Assembly (NCBI GenBank): GCA_950022295.1
Contig: OX465598.1
Span: 181,841,501-181,905,500 of the forward strand
DNA length: 64,000 nt
Reading direction: 5' to 3'
DNA from: Bromus sterilis
Taxonomy: Eukaryota > Streptophyta > Magnoliopsida > Poales > Poaceae
The notes under the pieces are model-generated. The model ran no database searches and was not told the origin of the DNA. It worked only from the letters and a program-made list of their open reading frames with translations. Below, piece after piece: positions 1 to 12,456 of this stretch; the stretch's first letter is position 1, and each line of letters begins with the position of its first letter. The translations under genes and the position numbers were made by a program.

Positions 1-2111
1 TGCTTGCTAATAACAAATATAAAATACGGTTTAGGGCAAATCAGCACAAAATGCTTTAATTATTACGGGGTACTTAGCTGTATGCCATGTTTAGGATTGT
101 GCCTCGCTTAAATTGACTAGCATAGATAGTTTACTTTATGCTTCACCTCTTGCCATGATTGTGTGATATGCCATGCTTGAGTGATATGCCATGTTAACCA
201 CCTTGCTCATATTGTGTAGCTAAACAACTTGAACCATTCTAAATGTGCGGTATCGTCGTGTGTGACGAGTACTCCACTTAACCTGTTAGTAACCTCTCTT
301 GACGATAGATGCGATACCCTAGCGCGTGTCTCGTGTTTCTTTCTTGTTGATGCATGATCGTGATATCTTGGGAGTAATAGATGCTTGCTCGTCGATTACC
401 ATTCCATTGTTTCCTTCTTGTGTGCTCCCGCGGTTACCTTCGGAGACGTTGCGAGATTTTGCTCGACTACACCTTTGACTTCGTCTTCTCATCAGGTAAG
501 GGGGTCATATATCATGCTAATAACTTTCAGCTCACTTGTGCCTAGGTATAGGATAGAACGATTTCTTGATCCTACCACTTCATATTTATGCCTCCCAAAT
601 AAACCCAAATAGTCATGTCCCCCACATCGTAGCACACCATTGTTTGGCCATGTACCTTGCTTGCTTAACCACTGCTTAGCATGCATGCTTAGGATGCTAC
701 AAGTTTTTTCCTGTTACTCCTTGGATTGGGCTATCACATTATTATATTGCTTTGGATGATATGATTATTATAATGTTGACTATACTCGACGATGGATGGA
801 TGGTCTAGGCTATCCCACCCCGATGCTTTGTTCCATTCGAGTCACCTAGGACCCGAGTTCCGGGTATTATGTCTCTTGACGAGCGTGCCTAACCGCGTGT
901 GGGATACTATGGGGTCCCCTTTTCTTACCTACCTAGCTCCAAACATTTCTAGAGGTGGCCCAAGCCGATTCACCATTTGCAAACCATGCATATATGCCTG
1001 TAGGGTCGCTCGTAGCAGACATCCTTTAAAACAACTTGGGCCAGCGGAGACATGGTTTCCCTGTTGGTCCACCCGATCAGCTAGGACCCAGCCCCATGTG
1101 AGGTGACCCGGTAATCCGACCTCCGTCAGCCGGAAGAGTCCGATCCGAGAGTGCGGACGACTTTTGGATTGGGTGTCTACTCCCCCGGGGCCACCCGGAT
1201 TTGTGCGTTGTTAGTTAGAGGGACCTGTCGTTTCGGATCTCTCGGAACTAAATCATAAAATGGTTGTCTATGATGGGTAGCAACTTACAGAGATGGGCAT
1301 GTGTGCGAAGCCTTGCAATGGGCAGTTGGTACACCCCTACAGGGTTAAATCTATTCGAGAAGAAGTTTCCACGGTTATGGATGACTTGAGACCTACTCCT
1401 TGTTCATAGAAAACAACAACTAAGATAATCTTAATAACTTGATCAACGTGTGTGTGCCTTGACTACTTCTTCTTCGTCAGTATACGTAGGAGAGGACAAG
1501 GATAGGATAGGTGTTATGTTTGCGTAAGTAGGTGATACCAGACTTGTTGGAGGCGATTCCTCATCTAATGCTTGGCTTCTCATCTTACTCTGAATAGAAC
1601 GTTAGCCACTCATATATTGGTAGTGCGGCTGCAACCTCAACCACTACCCCCTTCTTACCGTGAGAAGTTAGTTACAAGACTTGTTGATATAGCTCACCCC
1701 TTTCTTCTCTCTTTTACGCATGTTATGCAAACGATCTTGGACTTCAGAGGAGCTCGACGAACCTTCTTCCGGATGCCTTTGTGGAGACTCGACGACGACT
1801 AGTTAGGAGGATCCCGACGGAGATCCTGGACCCGTGTGGTTATGATAATGGTGTGTTTTACCTTTGCTATTACGCATTTGTTGTAGTATGTACTCAGACA
1901 TGTATCTTCCGTTGATGTAATGTATTTAAGGCAATTGTATGCCGATTGTATGAGATGTTGTATCCATGTAGTTGTAATGTTGTGATATCATGTTGGAAAT
2001 CCGGGGCACATGGCGGTGTCATATGTCGCGGTGGGACCAATATGTGCTTTGTCCCCGGATCTGGATGGAAACATTCTAGATCTAGAATAGTACCGCATAT
2101 CGGGCCTTACA
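1..2111 (+). repeat. 5' LTR of element B, left end outside the window
   Basis: The right border is defined by the terminal bases CCTTACA followed two bases later by a tRNA-iMet primer binding site, so this is the downstream part of a 5' LTR read on the + strand. The TG start of the LTR lies left of the window. Its last 277 bases (1835-2111) recur at 16829-17105. Short open frames inside it have no recognisable domain, so I see no gene. The PBS type fits a Gypsy or Copia element; the family name is not recognised. Confidence 0.75.
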
Positions 2112-2113
2112 AC

Positions 2114-2127
2114 TTGGTATCAGAGCC
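2114..2127 (+). other. primer binding site of element B (tRNA-iMet type)
   Basis: TTGGTATCAGAGCC, complementary to the 3' end of initiator methionine tRNA, starts two bases after the LTR end. It fixes both the LTR border and the + orientation of B. Confidence 0.9.
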
Positions 2128-2522
2128 TTGCCGACCGTAGAATAACTTCTCTGGAAGAAGTCGAGTCTAGACAAAAACTATTTTGTAGTTACTAAGTCAA
2201 TTATCGGAGAGTAGTAATCTTTTTACTCCTTATCCTTGCTCTGGTCTGGAAAGTGTCGTAAATGTTTTAATTCTCGTCTTATCCTCTTCAAAATCTAGGA
2301 TCTCGACTGTGTGGAGTTTCGGAACCGTTACAATGCCTTGCTTGCAGCATATTGTCTCGATTCCGATCTCTGGTTTGGTAAATCCTATAGTAACTTTAGT
2401 TTTTCCGATTCTGGTTAAACATCTTGGTCGTCCGTTGACCCCGTTCCTCTTGCCTACTATCTAACTATTCGAGTGAGAATGCCTTCCTTGATCGTCGCTT
2501 TAAACTGTCGTTCTTCCTCTTG
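2128..2522 (+). mobile_element. leader of element B, truncated
   Basis: About 400 bases follow the primer binding site and have no coding potential that I can support. The stretch ends abruptly at 2522/2523, where sequence homologous to an internal point of the C LTR begins. The rest of B, including any gag-pol, is missing; only the end of a second B LTR is found at 16829-17105. Confidence 0.6.
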
Positions 2523-5109
2523 ATTAACCTGCGTGACAACCGTTATTGTTGTCACGACTTAACTCACTCGCGGACAACGACAGCAGTCAGGACCACCAGT
2601 ACATCGGTGCCTGCCCTGTCGTCCCACCAAGTCTCTGCGGTTACCAACAAGGTGAACCGACTCCTTACCTTATCTCGCGTGTGCTCTTGGTAGAGCTCGA
2701 CTTTGTGGTTTGGTAACTCTCGCGAGATACGAGCAGGGGCCAAGCACGCCAGTAACGTCGGTCGTACCCTCCCTGACGTTCCCAATGCAATACCGCTCGC
2801 GGGCACCATTGGGTCACCCGAATCATACCTTTAAGGACACCAGTTGATTCGAGTGCCTAAAGAGGTCCGACAGGTCCTCAGCGGAATGAACTAAAGAGGT
2901 AAACATCGTATCATCCAGGTGATGCTACGCTACCGAGCCAACGAGAGTGAAATACAAGTCCATTCCACTCGTAAGTCAAACTCGAAGCGACTCTGCAGAG
3001 TCTCGCCGTTGTAGGTTCCCTAGGGTGTTTGCATTGATCCGTACCTGTTGCAGTTATCATATTTTGTATTACCCGTGTTCAGTCCCCTAAGTGATCACGG
3101 CCCGCTATCTAATCCTAGCTAACAATGCGCATGGCTCACTTCTGAATAATACATAATTATAAAAGGAAGCATAGGATAAAGGAAGGTACATCAAGGGGCG
3201 ACAACGTCAAGCTATGCAATTGAATAGGTAAGCAACGTAGCTGCAGCAGTAACAATGCCTAGTGCAAGAAAAGGACGGAAAGATAGGTGATATCCGGGGA
3301 AGAGAATGGCTCTGCTTGCCTGGAAGCTCGACGGTAGGGGTAGGTTCGTCGACGAAGTAGTCGTACCCAGCAGCGGTGTAGTCGGCGGTAGCAGCGGGGT
3401 CTACCGGAGAATAAATGGGGAAGTAATAGTAAATATAAAGCAATCATAGAAAACAGATGAATGACATGACGTATGCAATGTTAACGATGTTCTAACACAG
3501 TGCAACAGGTTTTTCTCGGAGTAGGAATTCATCCGGGGACGAAATACCGGCCCCGGGGTGATTATCGACAAACGGCCCGGAGGGGGGAAGGTTCCATGTA
3601 TGTAGTGTTGTGAATACCTGACAGACATGTGGATAGTGCATCCATGATCGTTGATGCATTCCGAACAACTTTTATGTTCAGAACATTTCCATCCGAAAAG
3701 TTTTACCGGTACCGGGTAATTGACGGACAGACGATCCGGAGGGGAGTAGTCTCTGGTTCGGTATGTTAGAGGGGTGTGGTGGGTATGCGGGTACCGTATT
3801 TGTATTCGTGTTATTTTTTTATCAATTTTCATGTATAAAGCATTTTCATTGGAGTTACGGTTTAAAAGATATTCAGTTTTAAAGTTTTAATCATTTTAAA
3901 TCAATTTATCCAATTTATTTTATTAATAAATTGAACATTATCCACAACAGTGCGCTGACAGGGGGACCCACATGTCATACAAAGGGGTGCTTGACTGGTC
4001 AAACTGACAGGTGGGACCCCACTGTCATTGGCACAGATTTAACTAATTCATTTTATATTAAACAAACAGGATGACCCACATGTCATTGGCTTCGGGCTAA
4101 TACACATTTAATCATTTGTTAACCTAATGGCTAGGGTTCCACATGTCATATAATCAAGTTTTAATTCTCTTTTAAACTAATAGGTGGTTATCCACTAAGA
4201 AGGGATTAGGGGCTAATCCAATAGGTGGGTCCACTTGTCAGTGGAACACCCCCACGATTTTAACCACGCCGACGCTAGTGGGATGTAGGGCTCGTCGGCG
4301 GTGGCTGCCCGGCCGATTCCGGCCAAGGTTGAGGCGCTCCCGAGCTCTAGGCGTAGCCAGGGCACTCGCCCATCTGTTGGGACTAGCGGGAGGCAACGGG
4401 GTGGCCGGAGCTGAGGTCCAGGCCAACAATGGCGGAGGCGGCGTTCGGCTCCAATGGCGTCCAACGAATCACGGAACAATCGAGCGAGAAACCTGTTCAA
4501 ATCGAACATATTGTCCACTTCGAACGCGATTGTGTAGGTTGTGCGGGCTCAAAGGGTTTGGGAGCGCGTCCATGGATATCACGGCGCCAGCCGGAGCGCG
4601 GTTCAGAGGGGACGGCGACCCATGGCACAAAACTGAGCGTGAATAATTAGGGAAGTCTCGCAGGCTCACCAGGAACGTGATGGAGAGCTCGGGGAGGCGC
4701 GGGGAGGCGTGCAGGCGAGGTAATCGGCGGAAATGCGGCGGCGGCCGTGGTCGGGGAGCGGTCCAATTTGCGACGCACGGTGGCCAGGAGCTCGTGTCCG
4801 ATGCGCGGGAAGAAGCAGCCGAGCCCTGGGATCCTCCTGGACGTGCTCGCTCAGCCGGAGGTGGCCGTTGGCCGCGACAGTACGCAACGGCGGCGACGAC
4901 GGTGCTCGGGTCCGTGCGGGAGGAAAATAGGGGCAGGGGCGAGCGCGAGGGGAATGGGAGTGGAAGGTTAGGGTTTCCAAGGGAAGGGGCCCGACGCGTC
5001 CTTAACCGCCAGAGAAGCCGGGGGATGCGCGACACCGCGACGGCCGCGACGAGCTCGCCGTGGATGCCCTCCTCGATACCCCATGTAAACAGGGGAAGAA
5101 GATGGGGGG

Positions 5110-5114
5110 AGGAG
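5110..5114. repeat. target site duplication of the solo LTR (mate 9200-9204)
   Basis: AGGAG lies directly before the LTR start at 5115 and again directly after its end at 9199. The uninterrupted site can be seen in the right C LTR near 16390. Confidence 0.9.
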
Positions 5115-8100
5115 TGTCAGGACCCGGGGTTAGCGTATGCAAGTACAGTTAAGACATAGTCATACGGAGAGCCGAGAACCGCACCCACTTGTCTAAGCAG
5201 ACAAGGCCAAGCACTGAACATTCTCGGAAAGCATCGTACGTGAGGGGCATCCCATCCAGGCCGGATGATCAACTGAGATGGGTCCTCATCGTCCGCACAC
5301 AAGTCAAATGATATGGGTGGTGAACTCCCATATTCAAAGACAAGTCGCCTCAACCATACTACCGACTATCTCAAAACTCTTACATAGACTTACTCCAGCC
5401 CGATCACTTAGTCGGGGTCTAGGGCGGGCTCGATCATACCACAAAGTGTGCACGAGACGGAGTCTCGAGCAATCGCATCGCGATGCCCCAAGCTGCGCAC
5501 ATCTAAGGGCCACTTGGTGTATGAAATACCGCCAGCCAGAACACAACTAAGGTCTCGAAAACCCATACGAAGACATGCATGTTATAAACATACACGCAGC
5601 ACACATGCCTTGTATGAACAGCAGGTACCATTGCAATTCTCTACAAAGTGTACATTTTATTTATAACTCTTATAGAGTACACACAGAGATCACATACATG
5701 TGATCCAACATTACAACACAGGCGGAAGCAAATTATGTCTGAGTACAGACAAGTTTAACAAATGGCTTAAGAAGCCTTATTTAAACACAAAGCCCTCCAC
5801 GAGGGAACCAGTCTGCTGACTAGGACTAGACTAGTTTAACTTCAGTCGTCCAGCTCGATGAAGAAGCCACCTTCGGGGTCAGTGGCATCATCTAAAACAT
5901 AGATTAAGCAAACGTGAGTACAAAGTCGTACTCAGAAAGACTTACATAGGAGCTATACTACTCATGCACATGTATCAAGGTAAAGGGAGGTGGGGTTCAC
6001 TTGCAGAAATGTCAGCTTTGACTTGGCTAATCCTGAACTACGAGTACCAGACTTTGAGGTAAGAAGCGTACACGAGTCCACTACTTTCTCCAACCAATAC
6101 ACCACTATGGTGCCTTCCTCGACTTCCCCACGAGAAAGCACGCCATAGCACTCACACTTATCTTGGTGTATTTTAGAAGTATCTGGTTCAAGTTATCTAA
6201 TAATCAAGCTAAGCTTTCCAAGTAGTCCATAACCGCGGACGCGACTATTCGAATAGTTTTGTTAACCTTGCAAGGGTGTACCGCTACACACACATGATCA
6301 TCATTTACCGCCTTTGTACTCGACACCATTCAAGGGGTGCCGGCGAGGATGCTCACCACAACTGTTACCTCATAGCCTATCTAGTCCAAGAAAGCCGCCT
6401 ACTTGGGTTGGCTACCACTATCGTGAACCCGGCCGGTTTACCGAAGTGGACCCAAGCGATGTGTGCGTGGTGCATAAGCCGGTCTCGGGTGAGCCGTTCT
6501 CTCACTTAGCATCCAGGCCACAAGCCTACCAGAACTCCGAACTACTGCGACATCTGGACATCGAAAGGGATGAGTTAGTAAGTTGAGAGGGGTCAGTGAG
6601 CCCAATGTGTGGTTGTACTCTTCATCTTGGATCACCACACAAGAACTCGTACTAGGGCGGTGTTCAACGAGACAACCCACCGTGTACTCCTACACAGCCT
6701 CTCATCGTTCACCTTGTATTAGGGTCGATTCACCAACACTTTTCTACCATCATCAACATGATCATTCCCATCCCGACTCACATCACAGTAACAACATGGT
6801 ATCATACTAAGCATGCAATAAGCAGTAACATTGCAGGGGCCACATGATATCAAACAACTCCTACATTTGCTAGGATTGTGGTTTGCTTACTACTGTGACA
6901 AAATGATAGGTCATGCAAAGGAATGGGTTCATCTATGCGGTAGAATCGTAACATGGTGATCATCCTAAACAATGCATAAGCGAGACATGAGAAGGAAGTG
7001 GGATTTTATCGACATGATCAATGGGGGTTTGCTTGCCTTGCTGACGAGGTTCGGGTTCTGGATCTTCAGCGAAGGGGGTGACCTCTTGCTCCGGTTCCAC
7101 CTCTACTCGACAAACAAAGCACGAAGTAGCAATCAATATGAATGCAATGCTCAAGCACATGATTGAATGTTTAAAACTTGAAGTATAAGTTTTGATGTGT
7201 GTGAGGCAATTCCATTTAAGTGGAGTATATTCCATTTAAAATGCAAATTTAAACTCCACATTTGAATTTAGCTTAGCCAAGTTGAATGTGACATCGTTTG
7301 ATCATTTTGAATCAACTTCAAATGTGTATGATATGCCTCTTAAGTGTGGTTGAATTACATCATAATTCCATGGTCCAAGTAGCAAAAGCATTTGGTTTGA
7401 ATTTGAATTAAATTCAAATAAACCAAATGACATATGCTACTGGTCCAATTTTAAATTCAACTCAAACAGAGTTGAAAGTTGCATATTTGGAAAGATAATT
7501 TTCTCCTGATCATTTTTCATATATTATTTGTCCAATTTGGAGTTAATATGAATTTTCTATGAATTTCCAAAGTTTGGGGTATTTTCTGGATTTTCTGGAA
7601 TTCTTTTAATTTAGAAAAACATTTAATGCGCCAGCACTGCATCAGCATGACGTTAGGGGGGGTTTTGACCCCGGTCAAACTGACCAGTGGGCCAGGGCTG
7701 TCAGCCTCTCATCTAATTTCCCTGTTAGATTAATCTAACAGAGAGGATTAGAGGGGGCGGGGCCCACCTGTAAGTGACCCAGGGGGTTAGATTAGTGGCT
7801 AATCACCCCGGCCACGTCAGGCTTGCCGGCGGCTAGCCGCCGGTGGCCACCAGCACGGCGGCGCTGCACGGGGAGAGGGCTCCCGTGGTCCAAATCGCGA
7901 GCTTCGACCACTGAGACGAAGCTCTCGGTGTCACGCGTCGATTGTGACCAAAAGGAGAGGTGGGGAGGCCATGTACGCACGCCGGCGTCGAGCTTTGCGG
8001 CGGCGGGGCTACTGGCTAGAGGTCGAATTCGATACGGAGCTCCAAATGGCGCGTGGTTGGGTGCGTTCGAAGCAACGGAGCACGGGGAATGCAAAGGACA

Positions 8101-9199
8101 AGGTAGCGGGGTCAATGGCTTAACGGTTGCTCGCCGACGACGAGCACGGCGGCTCGGTACTCCGGCGTCCATGGCAGCACGAGACAGAGGAGGAGAAGGA
8201 AGCCGTGGCTTGAGGGGAAAAGCTCACCAGACGCTGGTGAACACGTTGGAGCAGGCGTCGGAGGCTGGGAAGTTACGGCGGCGGCGAATCGATCCACTTG
8301 AGCTCCGGCGGCCGGCGACGATCCGATGAAGCTGGCGTCACCCCTAGTCCAAATTGGAGCTCCTTCTTCTACTAGTCGACGGAGTCGAGGATGGCGAACA
8401 CACTGGACAGCTCGGCTGGGTTCCTCGGCGTCGATGGCCACGCGGAAGCGCTGCGGTGTTCCGGCGAGTCTTCGGGTGGCGACGGAAACTAGCACGGGAG
8501 GAGGAGGAGGAGGTTCTGGAGGGAGGGAGAAAGATCGGGACGTCTCCCAGACGTCTCCAGCGAGGAGGTAGGGCTTGGGGCAGGCAGGCAGCTGCCTGTC
8601 GTGCCCACGGCGGTCGCCGGCGAGGTGCCTGCCTGCCTGGAGGGGAAGAAGACGCATGTACCCCCTCCAGGTGGGCTGGGCCGGTTGAGGTGAGTGGCCT
8701 CGCCCCTGGGCGACAGGTAAGTTCTTTTCCTTTTTCTGTTTAATCTTTCGTTTCTGTTTTTCTGTATATTTGTTTTGACTTTGGTAAAAATACCAAATCA
8801 TTTTATTAAATGCTGAAAAGTTTTATGTGGCCTCATAATAATATGGACTAGCCACTCATAAACTTTCAACATTTTTAAAATTCAAATAATTTGAATTTTA
8901 AATCAAAAAGGGGTATTTCTTTAATTCCAAGGTACTGTTTGAATATTTGAAAAATCTATGAGCATGGGGTGGTTCCCACATCACTTGATATGTGATCACA
9001 CTCATTTATAAGACTTTTCAAAACTCTAACATGAATTTTTGGAAAATATTTTTATCTGGCCCTTTGAATTAATTCATCTGGGGGGTGTTCCATCTCCCAT
9101 TTTGATTTTGAAATTGATTTCCAAGATTTGTTTTTGAAATTTTTGACATGATGCAAAGTGACTTGATCCTAGCACATTACCTAACAGAGGGTTCTGACA
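5115..9199 (-). mobile_element. solo LTR of the D2 family (about 4.1 kb)
   Basis: It begins TGTCAGGACCCGG on the + strand and ends GGTTCTGACA, the same termini as the two LTRs of D2 (24149-28178 and 34153-38209), to which it is alignable over its whole length. It has no internal region, PBS or polypurine tract and is flanked by AGGAG on both sides. That is the structure left when the two LTRs of one element recombine and remove the interior. It carries no gene; the GC-rich segment at about 7790-8740 only has chance open frames. Confidence 0.92.
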
Positions 9200-9702
9200 A
9201 GGAGGCCGTGGTGGGCCGGGATGGGCCTCACCCAGTGCGGGATTTATCTCTTTCTTTATTTTTATTCCTTTTCTGCTTTCTGTCACTTTTTCTTTTCTGT
9301 TTTGATTTGTTTTATATACTTTTGTATTTTTGTAAAATATTTAAATGTTCTATAATTAGTGTTACACTCCAGATCAGTGCTACAAAATGTTAGGGGCATT
9401 TATAAATTCATTTGTATTTTGTTTTATCCAAAAAGGTATTAAATGCTACTGTTTTCCTACTATTGTGAATTGTTTAATTTATTTTATTGCTTAATAAATT
9501 CCCATACCCACATGGACATGGTCAACTGAATATTGGGCATTTTACAAAAGTGGTTGAAATATTTTTGGATTAAGTTTTGTTTGTCACATAATTTTAATAG
9601 CCACCAAAAAGGCATTTTGAGTTTGTGTTGATTCCAATATGATCAAGGCATGATTAGCAACAGTAATTGTGATTACTGTAGGGTGACACCCGGGGTGTTA
9701 CA

Positions 9703-9717
9703 AATCTCCACCACTAC
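9703..9717 (-). other. polypurine tract of element C
   Basis: On the minus strand this reads GTAGTGGTGGAGATT and directly abuts the LTR start TGTAACACC. A near-palindrome with CTCGTCCCGA at its centre follows at 9722-9740. Confidence 0.75.
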
Positions 9718-12440
9718 AAAGAATTCTCGTCCCGATAATTTAAAAGTAGGGCAACGGGTAAGGTTTTGGTTTCGTATTCTAACGAGTCTTCTTGGTATTG
9801 TTGCCCTTCTCGAGGGAGTTGATCCTTGATGATGTTGTCTTCATTTCTCTGCATCGGTGCACCGCGACGAATTTTCATTCTTCCTTCAGGGTATTCATCG
9901 TACTTACGAATAGGCTAGGAGAAAATTTTAACGGTGTTGGATCGGTACAAGGTTAACCAACCGACATGGTCCAAGGGAATGGGGTACAAAGTAGCTCACG
10001 AGTTAAACTCAGGGAGATACATCGAGAGAAACAAAAGAAGGCATGAGAAGTTTTCAAGCGGATATGCAATCGTTCCACGATGATAACGGAGGATGAAAAG
10101 GGGTCCAGAGCATCAGGCATAAGCACCAAGTCTGATATCGAACTGAATATCACAAGGTAGAGGACTCATGAGTTGCATACGAGGTCAAACAAGAGGAATA
10201 ACCTCGAGAACTGAAAGGTACAAGAGAGTCAGGTTTCGATCCTGTGGAAGTGTAGGTTATGGGCCCACATTGAATAAGAAGGGTGGTGAAAATTAATGCG
10301 ATCAAGTTGCAAGGTAAGCCAGAGAACAGCTTGTTAGCTATGTCGGCAACAACGTCGGTACCAAGGGTGAGGGATGAAGAGAACCATTTTCCTGCTCATT
10401 AAGACGAGGCGGACCAATAGGCAAAGTTCTCGTCCATCGGTGGTCACCGAATAGTCATCAACAATCGTAACAGGTTGTACGGAAAAAGTAGTGCACCGAA
10501 GTGTTTAGATAAGCAGGGAATTATCACTGCTCAGATAAGTTATATCAAAATAAAGGTTAAACAGACAATTGGAAAAGAAAAATGTGATTAAACACCAGTG
10601 TTAGGTGTATATCCTTACCAAGATAAAGTAGAGAAAGATATACATGACCAAGTTTATATTGGAAATGAGTCAAAGGGGGTTGTCAATGATGACACAAATC
10701 ATCGAGTGGCAAGAATGGTATTTCCCACAATGAATTAAATTGACACTTGGAGGCAGGAAAAATGTTGATGATGACCATGATACATCATGTCAAAAGGTTA
10801 CAAGAAAACACAATCTAGTAGCAACATCACCAAACAAAAGGGGTGGTGGAGAAAAAGGTAAGCGGTGTTCTCGTTTGACGACAACCTAGAATCCATGGAG
10901 TGGTTACGACAGGGAAAAGTATTGTTTAATCAAAGTTCTTAAGATGTAGTGCAAAGGTATGATATCCTCGAGATACCAGGGGAAATACTCGAAGGTAGAA
11001 TGGTGGATCATAGGTGCCGCAGAATTTATACCAAGGGGACAATTACTTTTAGAAGAAGCTTACATGATAAGTTCTACATCGTATCCATGGGCATGAACAT
11101 AAGTTCAAGGTCGACTCCCACTTCTTTAATGCACAACCCTTCATTCACTTCTCGCTGTCGATGAATTTGTAGCGTTCAAAACGTTTATCTGGCATAACAC
11201 CAGTAGATTAAGACCCGTAGAAGTTCATGGGTTCTTAGAAATGATGGAGCATAGATATAACCCATAGGGACATTTTACGAATCTATACGACAAACAATAG
11301 GAACAAGAGATACAAGTTGGAAAGCAGAAGGCTGATGACAAGGACCAGATGATACCGCTCGCAGAAGGCATTTCGTATCAGGGGAAGCTCGTCAATGATT
11401 TAGGACACAAAGGGACGCCAGTTAGTAATCCACCAAAAAGGTCAGGCGACGTACAGAGAGTCTGGGGCGAGTATCGGTACTCAACCATAAGAAGAAAGAA
11501 TGCCAAAGCATTGGAGATAGAAGCATCGGAATAATTTGATGCTTAAGTACAAAGGAATTGTGACTTCCATATCGATGTATCAGAGTCAGATACATCGATC
11601 AAACATGAATAAGTTGAATAGAAGCTTGACGGTTAATCAATCAAGGTTTGATTTACCGAGAACCAGCTCATGTCCGGAATAACGTTTGAGCCAGAAGAAT
11701 GGATTCATAGGGATCAACTGATGATTGCGTGCGCCCGCACACACGATGATTCAACATATCGGAATGGCAATGCCAAGGGAGGGCATGAAAGACCACAAGA
11801 CAAACGGAATTAATTTTAATGGCAGCAGGCAAGAATAATCTCCAAAGCAGTAGGCTGCCGAGGATTGGCGCGAGATCAGATAGTATTTCAAAGTATTTTG
11901 GGAATCACAGGAACCACTTAGAATGAACGGATCCTCGATAAATGTGAGGAGTTATTCGCAGGGTGAAAAGAAGCTGCAAGGCAGTAGGAACAAACGATTT
12001 GTGAAAAAACTAAGAATATTATGGGGTATCTTGTATTAGCAAGAGTAATTGGGATCGAATGGACAAACGTTAGGTGTATATAATTATCCACACCGACTTA
12101 TCGGTGGTGGGAAATCGCAAAGCAGTGGGCATAAGGGCCTCGGGAATTTATCGGAGAGTATCTTCGACATCTTCTGACAAAGTAAGTGACCATCTGAAAT
12201 ACAGGGCTCTCCGCAAGGAAGGAGGTACGAGAACCTAAAATTAGTCTTAGGAAAAAACATTAACCCGAAAGGGGAGAGAGGTCAGAGCCCCAGAGTAAAG
12301 GTGCGTAGCAAAAGATCCTAATACCACCCTGTTTCGCGACGTGAGCCGATAAGCCAAACGACATTGTTAGTAAAGTAGTTTTGCAAGGACTAGACTCGAC
12401 TTCGGCCAAGTATTTGGAAGGGGGTTACCTACAGGCAGTC

Positions 12441-12454
12441 GGCTCTAATACCAA
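12441..12454 (-). other. primer binding site of element C
   Basis: The + strand reads GGCTCTAATACCAA, the reverse complement of TTGGTATTAGAGCC, one mismatch from the usual tRNA-iMet complement TTGGTATCAGAGCC. The LTR begins two bases further at 12457. Confidence 0.85.
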
Positions 12455-12456
12455 CT

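Larger units (their letters stand above)
2523..9702 (-). repeat. left (3') LTR of C, truncated and interrupted
   Basis: From 2523 onward the sequence aligns with the right LTR from 13762 onward, so about 1.3 kb at this side is missing. The LTR is split by the solo LTR at 5115-9199 and resumes at 9200. It ends with GGGTGTTACA at 9702 just before the polypurine tract. A GC-rich block around 4250-5100 contains open frames on both strands that I do not consider genes. Confidence 0.8.
9703..12456 (-). mobile_element. internal region of element C, non-coding
   Basis: This 2.75-kb stretch lies between the polypurine tract and the primer binding site. The longest open frames are around 60-70 codons and show no gag, protease, RT or integrase motif on either strand. 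Parts of it align with the interior of element A (for example 9720-9840 with 46065-46180, and 12270-12456 with 46860-46923 plus 48488-48625). That conservation shows a shared non-coding core rather than a decayed pol. Confidence 0.75.

Noticed and set aside
4213..5159. Open frames of 100-188 codons on both strands in the GC-rich part of the C LTR
   Set aside because: They occur on both strands at once, are low in complexity (Arg, Pro, Ala, Gly), lie inside an LTR and are not conserved in length in the other LTR at 15900-16550.
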